Source: Kalaharituber pfeilii
Taxonomy: Eukaryota; Ascomycota; Pezizomycetes; Pezizales; Pezizaceae
Assembly (NCBI GenBank): GCA_015179045.1
Contig: WHUZ01000152.1
Span: forward strand, 1 to 64,000
DNA: 64,000 bases
Reading direction: 5' to 3'
Under the pieces are notes generated by a model that ran no database searches, was not told the DNA's origin, and saw only the letters and a list, made by a program, of their open reading frames with translations. A program made the translations under genes and the position numbers. Positions 43,601 to 54,696 of this stretch are shown here, piece by piece (position 1 is the first letter of the stretch; the number at the start of each line of letters is the position of its first letter).

Positions 43601-44312
43601 CATGACAGCATTGATCTGTGCTGCTGCAAGAGGACACGAGGAAACAGTCAAGCAGTTGCTTCAGCACGGAGCCAACATAGAGGCCTCTGACGCCAACAAC
43701 GGTAGGCCTTTGCATTGGGCTGCTGCAAACGGCCATGAGGCAACAGTTAAGCTGCTGCTCGACCGCGGTGCCAACATCGAGGCTGCTGACAACAGTGGCT
43801 CGAGACTGGACAACAGTAACCGTACGCCGCTGCACTTGGCTGCTGTAAAAGGCGGTGAGGCAACAGTCAAGCTGCTGCTTGATAGCGGAGCGAATACCGA
43901 GGCTGCTGACAACAAGAACCGTACGCCCCTGCATTCGGCTGCTACAAAAGGCAATGAGGCAACAGTTGAGCTGCTGCTCGATCGCGGAGCCAATATCGAG
44001 GCCGCTGACAACGACAACCGCACGCCCCTGCACTTGGCTGCTAAAGAAGGCCATGAGGCAATAGTCAAGTTGCTGCTCGATGGTGGAGCCAACATTGGGG
44101 CCGTTGGCAATTACGGCTCGACAGCATTGGCCTGGGCTGCTATAAATCAGCATGAGGGAATAGTCAAGCTGCTACTTGATCGTGGAGCCAAGGTCGAGGC
44201 CCTTGACATCCACAACTGGAGGGGAGTGATCTGGGCTGCTACAAAAGGCGAGGGAGGAATAGCCAAGATATTGTTCGATAATGGAGCCAACAACGAGGCC
44301 GTTGAGAACTAG
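40615..44312 (+). pseudogene. STAND-type N-domain / ankyrin-repeat protein, multi-exon, probably decaying
   Basis: The N-terminal exon (40615 to about 40998) reads FGIGDFLAVSKLAYSLYRDC then LVDELQRLYATMKVFEDEL. It is like the Helo-like N-terminal domains of fungal STAND/NLR proteins. Later exons: about 41127-41484 (SLQRLETTTKAIESGIEQI; WITFSERCMKAA), 41563-41718 (SHAAYSNLLKACWILTDVI) and 41781-41972. Introns 41485-41562, 41719-41780 and from 41973 fit GT-AG and frame. The ankyrin part (42861-44312) has about 12 repeats of the NRTPLHLAAKEGHEAIVKLL type. A TAG at 44310-44312 cuts the last repeat; beyond it the frame would run to the 44351 retroposon. Introns 1 and 5 could not be joined in frame. 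Likely role by family: intracellular recognition in fungal self/non-self or innate responses, which is inferred. Confidence 0.65.
42002..42091 (-). mobile_element. 90-bp micro-insertion, tail family C, inside an ankyrin-gene intron
   Basis: Minus-strand ACCCGGGAATAAGGGCCCTG .. GGCTGGTAGCCTGTATGCGC .. AGTTATGTGACC with (CAA)n and poly(A). This is the tail of the 57021-59729 LINE. The flanks ACTCCGGATAC (41991-42001) and ACTCCAGCTAC (42092-42102) match at 9 of 11 positions. It lies between the donor at 41973 and a CAG acceptor at 42111. Confidence 0.8.
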
Positions 44313-44350
44313 GACTCGACAGCATTGAACAGGACTGCCATAGGGGCCAC

Positions 44351-46050
44351 TTTTTTTTTTTTTTTTTTAATTTCATTACTCGCATGCCGCCCTACGGGCT
44401 ATGGCGAGGTTTTATTTAAAAGGAAAGTAACTAACTAAACTTAAATACATTGGGCCCGCAGGTCTGTATGTGTGTTGCGGGGAAAACGGCCAGCAGCCTG
44501 TCTTATCTCCTTCCTCTCTCCGCCTCGTACTGGCTCGCCTTGAGCCATCTCCCTCCAAGTCGCACCCTGTCAATGTCTTGAGGGTCCTCCAAGTAGACCA
44601 CGACGGAGCTGGTCTTCTTGCCCTCTCCAATGAGTGTGTCTTTTTTCCGGAGCCATCGAATCCCAACTACCTTCTTCAGGTCCTTGCTGTCTTCTTTCAA
44701 CCATCTTCGTACGTTGCCCAAATCCTTCCGAAGGGCTACTCCGTGTACGACGATGCCGGGGGTGGGGCGGTGGCTTCTCTGTCTCAGTCTGGCTGGGGCT
44801 GGTGCGGGTGCCGTGGTGGGGTTTATGGCTGGTGTGGTGGGGGCAGCAGGGATGCTACCATGAGGCGTCACTGGCTCTGATGTCGTTGTCGGAGCCGGTG
44901 CCGGGGGAACCGATTCTCTGATCACAGGCGAGGAGGCGATTTTCGTGGCTTCTTTCTTGCTCAGCTGTCTCTTTATCTGATATGGTGTTGTCGGTGACGG
45001 CTGCTTGCCTTTTCTCTTCTTCCTCGTGACTGTGTGGTCGGTCGGGGTGTTGGGTGTTGGCGTCGGTTGTGGCGTCGGCGGCGTTGGTGTCGGTGTGTCC
45101 TGTGGCGGTGTCTCTATGCAGACGATGGGGCTGAACCCCACTGCCTGTTGTGGTCGTGGCTGTGACGGCGGGGTGTCCATGCAGGAGATGGGGCTGAACC
45201 CCAAGACCTGTGGCTTGGGTGGCGGTGGCGGTGGTGCGAGTGCTGGCGGCCTGTATGACTTATCGTCTGGCCACACAAATTTTTTCTTGTATTCCACCCA
45301 CCGAGGTCGTCCTTCATTGGGATCCCCGTATACGCCTACTGGATCGTCTGGGTCATCCAGGAATTCGAAGTACATGAAAGACCCTTTCTCTGCCTTTATG
45401 TCCTGCGTCTTTAAGTACGCTGCGACGGCCCTCGCAGCGACCGTGAACGGATCTTGCTTCGGGGCTGGTTTTGTCGGTGTCGCTGTCGCCTTCTGGAGGT
45501 TTGCCTGTGTTAGCGGAGTCCTTTGGGACTCGAGCTGTTTTCCTTTTTCGTCTTTCTTCAATAGATCTTTCACGAAAAAATCCCAACTGTCTTTTTCCTC
45601 CGTCTTCTTGTCTTTGGGCATTTTGATTGGCTGTATGTCCCTTATCCGTGGTCGTCTATTGGAGCTTGGCGCCGAAACTTGTACTAGTGGGTGTGGGTGG
45701 CGGATGCTGGGTGGCGAATGTTGAGTGGCGAGTTGTCCTTGTCTTGCGTAGTGTGGGGGGCGGCTGATGGGGTCTCAAGGTGCCCCCGCTATCGAGGTGA
45801 CTGTGCAAGCTGAGGGTGAGTGGGGGAGATGGATGGAGGTTCTGAGAGACGTCCCACGCGCGTTGATGGCTGTTTTCCTGGGGGACAGTGTCTGAATGAT
45901 CGTTTCTTGTACGTATTTCGCGGTCCCCGCGACGGTCGGGCCGAGGGGTGCCGTTTGTAGTTGTCTGCTTGTCGCTGGCTGTCCTGTAGGTCGAGATACG
46001 GCCCCGGTCACGTGATGTTGAACGTGGCCCGAGGAGGTTGTAGCAGGCTG
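44351..46050 (-). mobile_element. Full-length ORF1-only retroposon, tail family A
   Basis: A 1700-bp insert lies between perfect 14-bp repeats GCCATAGGGGCCAC at 44337-44350 and 46051-46064. Read leftwards: ~430-bp 5'UTR (start CAGCCTGCTACAACCTCCTC), ORF, 3'UTR, tail CGCCATAGCCCGTAGGGCGG .. GAGTAATGAAAT and poly(A). The 5'UTR differs from that of the 15101/37491 subfamily. It is inserted at the 3' end of the ankyrin gene. Confidence 0.9.
44503..45621 (-). CDS. ORF1-like retroposon protein, 372 aa
   Basis: This is the longest and apparently intact member, with an ATG start at 45621 and a stop at 44503. The N-terminal ~130 residues contain a structured-looking segment (SWDFFVKDLLKKDEKGK; ARAVAAYLKTQDIKAEKG). 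Two copies of the GFSPI motif follow (LGFSPISCMDTPP and VGFSPIVCIETPP, about residues 140-175). A Pro/Thr-rich linker with KKRKGKQPSPTTPYQIKRQ comes next. The conserved C-terminal block is GIVVHGVALRKDLGNVRRWL, VGIRWLRKKDTLIGEGKKTS and VRLGGRWLKASQYEAER. No CCHC knuckles and no RT. Function is inferred as RNA-binding for retroposition. Confidence 0.72.
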   Translation of the reverse strand: MPKDKKTEEKDSWDFFVKDLLKKDEKGKQLESQRTPLTQANLQKATATPTKPAPKQDPFTVAARAVAAYLKTQDIKAEKGSFMYFEFLDDPDDPVGVYGDPNEGRPRWVEYKKKFVWPDDKSYRPPALAPPPPPPKPQVLGFSPISCMDTPPSQPRPQQAVGFSPIVCIETPPQDTPTPTPPTPQPTPTPNTPTDHTVTRKKRKGKQPSPTTPYQIKRQLSKKEATKIASSPVIRESVPPAPAPTTTSEPVTPHGSIPAAPTTPAINPTTAPAPAPARLRQRSHRPTPGIVVHGVALRKDLGNVRRWLKEDSKDLKKVVGIRWLRKKDTLIGEGKKTSSVVVYLEDPQDIDRVRLGGRWLKASQYEAERGRR

Positions 46051-46064
46051 GCCATAGGGGCCAC

Positions 46065-47042
46065 GGGGAAATACTTACGCTAAAACATTGTGACGGTATC
46101 AGCGCGGCCACGGAGGAATCGGGGCGGGTATTGAGCCCATACACGAGGTAATTGGAAACGGAAACAAGTTTTCCAAAATCGTCTACTCTTGCATGTATTG
46201 GATTGATTTGGGTTCATTAAACGTAAATGAATGCACTTTCGTAGCTGTATCTTGGGGAATTCATTCTTCAGTGCAATTGTTTACCTTTGGTTCGCGAGGC
46301 CTTGACCAAGGAGTGTGTGACAGGGACAAAGCACAGATTGCAACGGCTCACTCGGCAACTCGAGCGGATGTACCTTAGCCACTGTCGTGTGAATATAGAG
46401 CCCTATGTATGAGGGTCATCATCGGACCTAGCTTCCTGCTATTGTGCTACTGGTAATAAGAAACCCAGGAAGTCAAGTCTCATCATTCATGATCAGGTTT
46501 GGAAATACAGTACTTGGCCGAACTTCATTTTACAGGTTGACCAATGATTGTTCGCCGAACTGCTTCTGGGCAGAAATGGTATGGGCCAAACAGACGGGTA
46601 ATGCTGGTGATGGCGCCTGATATTATACATCGAAGTGGAAGTGGCACTTGGGAGCGTCCGCATACACTCTTTGTAAGAATAAAAACAAGACAGAGTCTGA
46701 CCTAGAAGAAGTAAATAATATTCCAGGTTCCTCGGCAAGGGAATGATGGGTTTAGGACCGGCTACTGTGAGGGTTGGGCAGCCTGCCTTGCCCGCACAAT
46801 AATATTGCTGTGATCCTTGTTCTTGTTTCCATCCCTGCGTCGGATGGCCCTTAGCGATCCCCTCGTCCGTCCAATCCCTTTCTGTGTCCTCCGGCTCTTG
46901 GCTCACTGTTACGGTTTCCATGATGAGGCAGTAAATATGAGGGTGTAACTTAGGACAACGCTTGGTGCTGGACCTTTGAGAGGGCAGCTCCTGCTGGCAC
47001 TTCTTATAGTCAATCCTGCGCACCTTCCATCTATTTTCTAAC
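46065..47042. other. Unassigned; contains a diverged duplicate of an ankyrin-gene segment
   Basis: At 46390-46530 the sequence CCCTATGTATGAGGGTCATC .. CTAATAATAAGAAACCC-like .. TCATTCATGATCAGG .. ATTTTACAGG parallels 42250-42385 in the ankyrin gene. A 176-codon minus frame (46493-47023) overlaps it and has no family signature. The right end matches the 9175 dispersed repeat (GAGGGTGTAACTTAGGACAA). Confidence 0.4.
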
Positions 47043-47054
47043 TTGCTATTAAAT

Positions 47055-47092
47055 CGGCATGCGAGTAATGATATATATAAAAAAAAAAAAAT
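47055..47092 (+). mobile_element. 38-bp micro-insertion of a family A tail
   Basis: CGGCATGCGAGTAATGATAT plus an A-rich end. The flanks TTGCTATTAAAT (47043-47054) and TTCCTATTATAT (47093-47104) match at 10 of 12 positions. Confidence 0.7.
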
Positions 47093-47149
47093 TTCCTATT
47101 ATATCATGATGTTCTATCTATAGATATCCCTCGACCACCGCCCCGCCTC

Positions 47150-47260
47150 ATCCAGAGGTCCATTTGGTGGCTCTGCTCCTGGAGGTCCGTTCAGTGGCTC
47201 TGCTCCGGGAGGTCCATTCGGTGGCATCGCGCCTAGAGGTCTGCCCGGTGGCTGACACTG
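47150..47260. repeat. ~30-bp minisatellite, four units
   Basis: Imperfect repeats of GGAGGTCCATTCGGTGGC plus TCTGCTCC. Confidence 0.65.
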
Positions 47261-47284
47261 CTATGGCCATGCCGTCAGCTCCTT

Positions 47285-47415
47285 GCAATATCCATCCGTG
47301 CCCGACCCATGTTTCATTGCCCAACTGCAGCTCCCGGTTGATCTGGCCGAATTGTCACTAGCAGCTTTACGGGTCAATATGGGTGGACATCCCCTTCCCG
47401 GGTAGGCCCTGACAT
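47285..47415 (+). repeat. Dispersed repeat, copy 3
   Basis: GGTTGATCTGGCCGAATTGT .. CACTAGCAGCTTTACGGGTC .. GGTGGACATCCCC, matching 9775-9930 and the reverse of 4390-4545. Confidence 0.6.
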
Positions 47416-48490
47416 TCACAATACATCTCTCTTCCCTAAAGTCCCTTCGATCCTCTTGCTCGTCTTCCTTCTCCTCATTACACGTCTGTCTCTTCCATCT
47501 GGCAACTAGGCAACCCAGCATTACCCACAATTTTGAGGGTAATCCAGCGCCACATGCAGACGCTTGCACCGTCATAGCATTGTGAATCATGGCAGCCGGG
47601 CACCCATGCCATGGTTTATTTTCCCACCCACAGGGCGGGACGCACTTTCATACACCCCACTGCTGCACCACAGGCAATGGAATAGTTTTCTAGAGGGGAG
47701 GGATCAAAGGGAAGGATGCTATTATCGGGATCATCACAAGCATCGCAATCAAGTTGCTCGTCAGAAAGCTCGTGTTGAAGGGTCTCCTGTAGGTAATGCA
47801 TGCGATCCCACTCTGCATCCGACACATAGCTGCATGGCCTCCAGCTTCCCCTTCGGAAGCAGGGGCCAACTTTCCTTCCCTTGATCTCACCAGCAAAGGT
47901 ATCTTGAGGTGATTTCACATGGCTCGCGATTGTCATATTCACGGTAGCAATTTGGGCGCAGGGAAATATCAAAGCGGTCGGATAGCCCCCATACTTGACG
48001 AGATTTACAACACCCCAGCTGGTGGAGAGGCAGGTAGAATATGGCAGAACACACGAACAGCCCTTGATACCGGCGGTGGAGCGCAGTCTACGCACAGAGA
48101 GCTGGGCAGATTAACTGAAAGAAGCGCTGGACATGCACCTTGGTTTAGCCGATGGTACAGGACTGCCATCAAGGACATGACGGTGTGACCTGGTGCTTGG
48201 ATCTACTATGGAGTGGGCAGTGGTCGGCGGCGTTGAATGATTCGGGGCTGGCGGACATGGTGTGTATGTATGCAATGGCGGAGGCCTCGCTGGGTTCAGC
48301 GAATCGTACATGCCATGGGCCCCTCGTGTGTGGCTAGTCCTGATGTTGCTGTGTCCGCGCGCAAGCGTGCATGGTGGAAGGTAGCTAGGCGCTTCCCAAC
48401 GTTCCACTCTGGAGTGGCGGCAGGCTGCCTGCAGAAACTATTGTAGCAATCTGAACAGCGGTGACTCAAAGCGCACTGACCGAGCATAGC
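47416..48490. other. No recognisable gene
   Basis: A 159-codon minus frame (47616-48095, with CDACDDPDNS near its C-terminus) is the longest. It lacks a recognised family or splice context. Confidence 0.35.
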
Positions 48491-48494
48491 ATGG

Positions 48495-48920
48495 CGGGAT
48501 CGAGGGCAACGAGAGAGCTGATGCGAAGGCGAAAGAAGGGCCGCGGGAGGAAGAACAAGTTACGAAGGACAGGTCACAGAGGACGGCCTGCGCCAAGACT
48601 TATTCCGAAAGCGAAAGGAGGATAGAGAACAGGCAGTTTTTGTAAGTGAAAGTTCATGAAGGCGCGTAGAAGGGCCCTCATCAATTGCACCTGCCTGTGG
48701 ACAAGAAAAGGTGCAGGGGTATGTGCAGAAGACGGATCAGTGGGGAGGACCCAAGCTGTAGATGGGGGCCGGGAACGTGTGGGGAGCGGAGAACATGATG
48801 GTCGACTTCAGGGAGCTGCAGAGACCCCACAACAAGAAAGGACAACGGTGGGGATTTAGTCACCTGGCCGTGCTGGAAAGGCCTAGAAAAAAGAGCGTCA
48901 AGGCTGGAGGAAGTGCAGAA
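48495..48920 (+). mobile_element. Decayed LINE remnant (end of RNase H and C-terminal zinc region)
   Basis: The plus-strand translation near 48508 gives GIEGNERADAKAKEG, the classic end of LINE RNase H. A second piece near 48720-48790 (CRWGPGTCGERRT, with a later Cys) resembles the zinc motif that follows. Several stops intervene. This belongs to a different LINE lineage from family A. Confidence 0.6.
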
Positions 48921-51545
48921 TGACCCGGTAGAAAAATGGTTTGCTAGCCCCTCTTTCACGGTCGTTTGAACTGACAGGACGTTTTTGTATGATCTCCGGA
49001 TGTATCCCATATCCCGTAAGTGTCACTATCATGTTTAAATACACCATGATCGACCTCCGTGTTTGCGGGTTTAATTTATATTCTGCTATTTTATTCAATT
49101 CGTTTACTTAGGCCATATTACTTGTACTGTATCGAGATCCTTCAAGCAACCCCCTCTTCTTCACCTTCCCAGTGCGCACCACTTCTACCATGATAGTGCA
49201 TCTCTCAAAGCTGATTGTAGACGCTGTATGAGCCAACCCATTTTTTTGGGTACTGCCCTGAGAGTTATGATGGGATTAAGTACAAAGGGGATATGAGTAA
49301 ACAAGAAGAATAAAGCTCACCCAGTTGAACCGATATCCGTACGCTGCTAATATCAAGTTGTTATGGCTTTTCCATATTATTCCAAGTAGTTGGCAACCGA
49401 TCGGCAGCATAGGCTTCAGCTCGGAGTTTATCGAGTTAAGGGATGCAGGCAGTACTGACTATTGACATTGAGATTTTTCTGAGTTGTTTTGGGGGGAAGT
49501 TTGCGGGATGGGCAAATATACGCAAGGAGAGTCTTGGCATGTTGCGGTAGTTAGATGCGAAACAAACAGCACTTGAGAGGTTATATGATATGTATTAGAG
49601 TTTAGAAAAAAATCGAGGGCCCTTCCTCCTTTTTTTTTAAAAAAAATTATCACGATAACTCCCGCTTCTGTACTATCCGCCCCATGCTACCTCTCAGTTG
49701 CTGAGAAATTGTGGTTGCGATGCATTGACGGAGCCTGTTTGGCAGCACGCAGCTTTACGAATATGGTGACAATGTCATGCGCGCTTCTAGAACCTCAACC
49801 TTCCCTACCGTAAGAAAAAACAAAAACTAAAATACAAGTTAATAGGACTTGAATTTGGTGTTTTTGATGAGGTTACTGCATTTTGACCATGCTTGACTTG
49901 GACATTGATATTAATTTTCGAGTATGCATTTTAGATACATCAGGTACGTACTATATCGCAAAAGACAGCTGAGCTTCAACCACATTCAGGTTCGGGGTAC
50001 GCGCGAGTTGGTGAAAAGTTAGCTGGGACAGTCCTCTCCAAGATCCTCTCTTCCTGCAGGAGCAGTGAATATCTCCGAAGCATACTATCTTTAGTTATTT
50101 CATTTTCTTTTTTCAGGGGTATCGGTATAGAACTTGGAATTTTCATATGAAAAATTGCAATGAACGCATTCCACGTTTGCCCTAGAGTTATTTACTTTTC
50201 CTTTTTTGTGGTGGTGTGCTCGTAGTATAAATGATAGTCATGCAGAGAATGATGCGATTCGGCGGACGCATGTCACATCCCTGCAGTAAGAGCTAGGCGA
50301 ATGCGAATGTGAGACAAAACGTCAAAACCTCCTGCATGTAAGTCTCTTCCTAACTAAAGCACGTTCATTCCCTTGAATGTGAAACGCCGTATGGTTTGAG
50401 ATATGATCAACATATTTGGTTGATTCAAAATATGTCTGGAAAATCCGGATCGATTCTAACTTCGATTGTATACATCAACCCTGTTTGTCGACAATTTTTT
50501 ACATAGAATAATTGAATCTGAAGATTTGAGCTTGCGCCCAAACAACGGCTGGCCTGCTCATTGCTTGATCACGTAGTTACGTCATCGTCTTCTGCTTCTG
50601 TACAGTTGGGGCTACAGCAAGACAGCTTCGGGGACAAAATAAAAATGCGAACGGCAGTTTGCAGCCATTTTAATCCTTTGGCATTTAAAGAGTATGTGAA
50701 TAAAGCGTTTGTTTTTAATTTAATTAATTCATTTATTTATTTATTATTACTAATTTTTCCCCTTTGTTCACACACTGCCTAGGAGGCCTATGAAAACTGG
50801 CCACGGCTGACCGGGCGTAAAGAAATGATTAGTGATTTTTTTTTTTTTTTTTTTGATAAATGATTAGTGAATTGCAAGCCGAACATTGCGCCCACTCCAA
50901 ACAGGGAAGTTGCCTGTGCAAGGATTTCCATGTAGCGTTGGCACAATCATACAGGCCATTTTTGTTAAGCATCACTTTACTGTTATTGAATGACCTTTCA
51001 GGGAAAAAGATTCTTTCTATGCCGTGAGTCGCTTAATGCTTAGCTATTTCAACTCACCAAGCGATCTGAGGGGACGAGATAAGAGTACTATATCTATTAG
51101 CATCAAAGCGAAACATTGGGTGGATCGTGCGCCACATATGCATGCGTCAGATGGGCATTTGCTAATTGTATACATAGCGCGGGACATGTCCAACTGAACA
51201 CACCATTCAGGCCAATTGCAACCGTTTGATTACGAAATTGTAGAGGCATGGTGTTCGTTTGATAGCGAATTACCACCCGATTAATACTCGTTGCAATGAA
51301 AAGGTGGGTAAGCGGTTCTGTGGAGCTGCGCTAATTTAACCTACTTCAATGTTTCGGCGGCGACAGGAGAAGGGGGGGACCCTGCACCAACCGCAAAATG
51401 CCAATAGTGCAGCTGAAGAAGTGGAGCTTGAACGTTGCCTTTTGCAGACCGGATGGGTGAACTCCAACAATTCCACCCAGATGAGATCACAGTTGGGCTG
51501 CATAATCTAAGTGGCTGGGCGTAGTAGTAATACTAGATAGCTTCC
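48921..51545. other. Gene-poor intergenic DNA
   Basis: There are no credible frames, repeats or tail insertions apart from simple T-runs (50836-50854). It is the longest transposon-free stretch in the window and may hold distal regulatory DNA for the 51693 gene. Confidence 0.4.
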
Positions 51546-51548
51546 CGG

Positions 51549-51557
51549 TGTATATAA
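51549..51557 (+). promoter_or_regulatory. Possible TATA box of the 51693 gene
   Basis: TATATAAATG sits about 140 bp upstream of the start codon. A pyrimidine-rich stretch (TATTCTCTCCACATTTTCCA) near 51610-51630 is suitable for a fungal transcription start. Positional evidence only. Confidence 0.35.
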
Positions 51558-51692
51558 ATGAACAAATGTCAATGCGTGTTTGTAACCTGTGACTGCGGTC
51601 CACAGAGGGTTTATTCTCTCCACATTTTCCACAACCTCCCACCGAAGTTGAGATCGAGCATCGCACCGGTACCAGAAAAACCGTGACTAAGT

Positions 51693-53320
51693 ATGCTTAC
51701 CTTGAACTGGCATTATGTGTACGGTTTCTTTCACTGGTTGCGGTTCTGCTGGGCTTTGGCTCCTTTCACAATGGCAATACTACTACTAAAGATGGACTCA
51801 ATGAAAAATCTAAGCATGTCGACTGAAATGGTAGCGGCAAACCTTACAACCAAAGTGATGGTGAGTTACATTCAAATTAATGCAGTCCCTTACTCAAACT
51901 GAATGCATCCAGAGCGTGACAACCATCATATGGTCTGGTATAGATTTATCCCTTTTCATTTTGGCCCTAATATGTGACTTGTGTGGTACTGGTGTCGTCC
52001 AGCTGCTCGGTGCAACGATTTACACCATCGTGAGTACTGGTCTTTTTGTCGCGTCAGATATACTCTCCCACTATCTGCTAGGGGTGCCAGGTATGAAAGG
52101 CTGTGAAGATCTCGATCTGAGTGACAGAAGCTCAGGGTATGGGTTTCTCTGGGAGGAAGCATGGATGGATCCCAATTCCGATCCGACAGCTCTCCAGCAT
52201 GCCAGAAGGCGATGTCAATCTTGGGCTCGTCACTGGCGAATGATTAACGCAGTAGCGTATGTATACGTTGGATATTGTCCTTCTTGTTATTGTTAGATTT
52301 TTCATCTCTTGTTTCCTTACGCGCACTTGCTTGCTTCGATTATTGTTCCTAGACAAAACAGTGGAATTAATCCTGTCCATAATATAGGTTCCTCCATATT
52401 TTCCTGGCGATCATACTATACGCAAGTGCCGCTTACCCATACCTCGTAGCCGGCATGCGTTTTAGAAGGCGTATTCGGGAACGGGATGCCTGGGAGCATA
52501 CTCACAATAGTGCGAACATCACTAGCATCCAGCCTGGAGGCAGCGACGGCCGACCGTACGACAGAGTAACATACGAACTGCGTGTCAACAGTAGCAAAGA
52601 GAAAAGAAAGGATTCTCCAGATGGGCAAACAGTGTGCAGTGCGGCTCCCAAGCTGATTCAGCTATTGAGTATTTATGAGATTGCTAGCATGATTGCAAAG
52701 GAATCTCATGATGCGGATATCAGGAGCTTCATGCTAGCATCACGGGTAGTGAGAGATACGCTCGTTGGGTCAACTGGGGCGTTGCGGTTACGACAATTGA
52801 CATGCTCCAACACCGAGGAGCCTGCTAATACCACCAAATGCTGGTCATGCCGCGGAAAGGTATGCGAGGTGAGAATAATCCTACCAACTTGCCGCCCTTG
52901 AGAAATAATCGAGGCTCAACGCATAACCAGGACTGTGTTCATAAGACCCTTTATGGAGTACGGCAGTGTAATCCGTATTGTACACCATGCTTCCGCCGCA
53001 TGTGCTGCTATCCCAGTTCCAAAAGGACTAGGCTAAAACCCTCCATTCCACCCGTTCGTCGGAACCGCAGCGACTATCTGCTTCCGCCCGTTTGTACCTG
53101 TGGTACCACGCAGTACGCCCATTTTGGCAAAGAGGTGTCAGTTTGTGGGCTTTGCATGTCCGAGAAAAAACGACATGGTCACCAAGCCATCGATCCGTCG
53201 CCATCGGCCTGCAAATATTGTGACAAGGAGTTTATGGCTACCGACAGGAAATGGTGGGTATGTAGCTGGTGTGAAGTAGAGTGTAAACTTGAGGTGCACT
53301 ATCCTTCCATAGAAGTGTAG
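51693..53320 (+). CDS. Four-exon membrane protein with F-box-like and Cys-rich C-terminal domains
   Basis: Exons 51693-51860, 51913-52256, 52388-52868 and 52931-53320 join in frame through introns of 52, 131 and 62 bp, giving about 460 residues. Residues ~12-32 are hydrophobic. Residues ~62-105 hold two further membrane segments (LSLFILALICDLCG; LLGATIYTIVSTGLFVASDI). Residues ~172-193 hold another (FLHIFLAIILYASAAYPYLV) that is made only by splicing exons 2 and 3, which supports the model. Residues ~257-300 resemble an F-box (KLIQLLSIYEIASMI .. FMLASRVVRDTLVG). The last ~140 residues are Cys-rich and RING-like: CWSC..CEDC is formed across intron 3, then CNPYCTPCFRRMCC, CTCG, CGLC, CKYC and CSWC. 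By domain logic it may be a membrane-anchored ubiquitin-ligase adaptor; this is inference. No disruption is seen. Confidence 0.75.
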
Positions 53321-53689
53321 CATGACGGAAACTCACTTGAGGAGACTCAGTTGATCATAATGAAGGTTCGCATAGGAGCTGGTACATCGCATTCGGGTTC
53401 TGTGTAGAGGAAGGGAGATCATGAAAATTCGAGTCTCCTTAATGAAGAGGTCATCTAGTTTCATTACTACCATCTACCCATCATAGACCACTGAGAAAAG
53501 CACGAGAACTACAAGCCACAAACAAAGGCTTCCACACCGCTTCTCCCACTCTTCTCCCCGCAACCCAGCAGCAGCCTCCGGCCTCTGGGTTGCCACCGAC
53601 GTGAAAAAATTGAAACAGGATATTAAGAAGTTGAGGATGTTTGAGTTGAAGCCAAGACAGCAGGAATAAAGGCTGCAGTGGAGGGCTAG

Positions 53690-54139
53690 TCAACGGTAGT
53701 GGAGGAGCGGATCTATCCGAGAGACAAGTTGGGCCTGAGGTATAGACGCCTGCGGATGGTAGGAGGGCAGACCGCCACCCTGGCGGCAATTGGGGGGGGA
53801 GGGGGGGGGGGGGGGTAAGGGCCTTAAAGCCTGGGAACACGAAGTGCGGAAGGCGGACGGCCCAGAATGCAGATGGTGCAGGGAAGAGGAGGAGACGGCA
53901 GAACATATCTGGAGCCGATGCGAGGCGCGGAGGAGATCGCCTGGGGGGCTGGAAGCGGTGAAAGATCCTCTGAAGGCGAGAGAGGGGGGCAGAGATCCAC
54001 TACTGTAGCTGATGGAGCGGGAGCTGATCCTATGACGGGGGCATGGCTTTATTTTACTTATCTGTTTAACTCCTATGTAATTAACCTCGCGCCATAGCCC
54101 ATAGGGCGGCATGCGAGTAATGAAAAAAAAAAAAAAAAA
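53690..54139 (+). mobile_element. 5'-truncated LINE fragment, tail family A
   Basis: Encodes the ORF2 C-terminus (RRLRMVGGQTATLAAIGG, a G-run, KGLKAWEHEVRKADGPECRW, EETAEHIWSRC). A TAG at 54006 ends it early. 3'UTR, tail GCGCCATAGCCCATAGGGCG and poly(A) follow. The exact 5' boundary and duplication were not established. A 20-bp G-rich run lies at 53793-53815. Confidence 0.78.
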
Positions 54140-54367
54140 TCTGTCAGAGAGAAGAGCAATGGAGGAACTTGAGGGGTGGGAGTTTGGCCAGTGGTACCGC
54201 ATGTTCTGTCACATGGCATATGGCTAGGAATCCACAAGAGTTTCAGATGGTAGTGGCGCGGATCATGGGACAGTTACAAGGAATGACAAGCTGCCTTCTA
54301 TTTTCCGCGTTAGAATATACCCCGGCGTAAACGTCCTTTCGCCAGTGGTACCTTCAATGCTCGTGAA

Positions 54368-54421
54368 CCTCGCCATAGCCTTTAGGGCGGAATGCGAGTA
54401 TTGATATTAAAAAAAAAAAAA
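54368..54421 (+). mobile_element. 54-bp micro-insertion of a family A tail
   Basis: CCTCGCCATAGCCTTTAGGG .. CGGAATGCGAGTATTGATATT plus poly(A), between perfect 9-bp repeats GCTCGTGAA at 54359-54367 and 54422-54430. Confidence 0.85.
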
Positions 54422-54696
54422 GCTCGTGAATCCGTCAGCCAAAATTGCGCAATAATTGGAGCGCCTCCTGACACATACCGCCGTTGTCATCAAGGTCCCC
54501 TAGGATGGATGTTAATGTGAGTAATTTCCCGCCTTCGCATCCCAGACTGTATGCCATCTCTAGAAGCAGATGGGTAGAATACTCAGATCTACGTCTCTCG
54601 GCGCCGAATTTCCGAACGTTTTGGCAATCGGAATTTTGGGCGCGATCAAAAGAACGCATATAGAATGAAGAGTCGCAAGAGACTCTGACTTATATA

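Noticed and set aside
46493..47023. 176-codon minus-strand frame
   Set aside because: Overlaps a diverged duplicate of ankyrin-gene DNA and an LTR-like repeat; no domain.
47616..48095. 159-codon minus-strand frame with several Cys
   Set aside because: No recognised family or splice signals; kept only as a note.
54435..54659. 74-codon minus frame with a weak TPR-like look
   Set aside because: Too short and no second repeat to support TPR.
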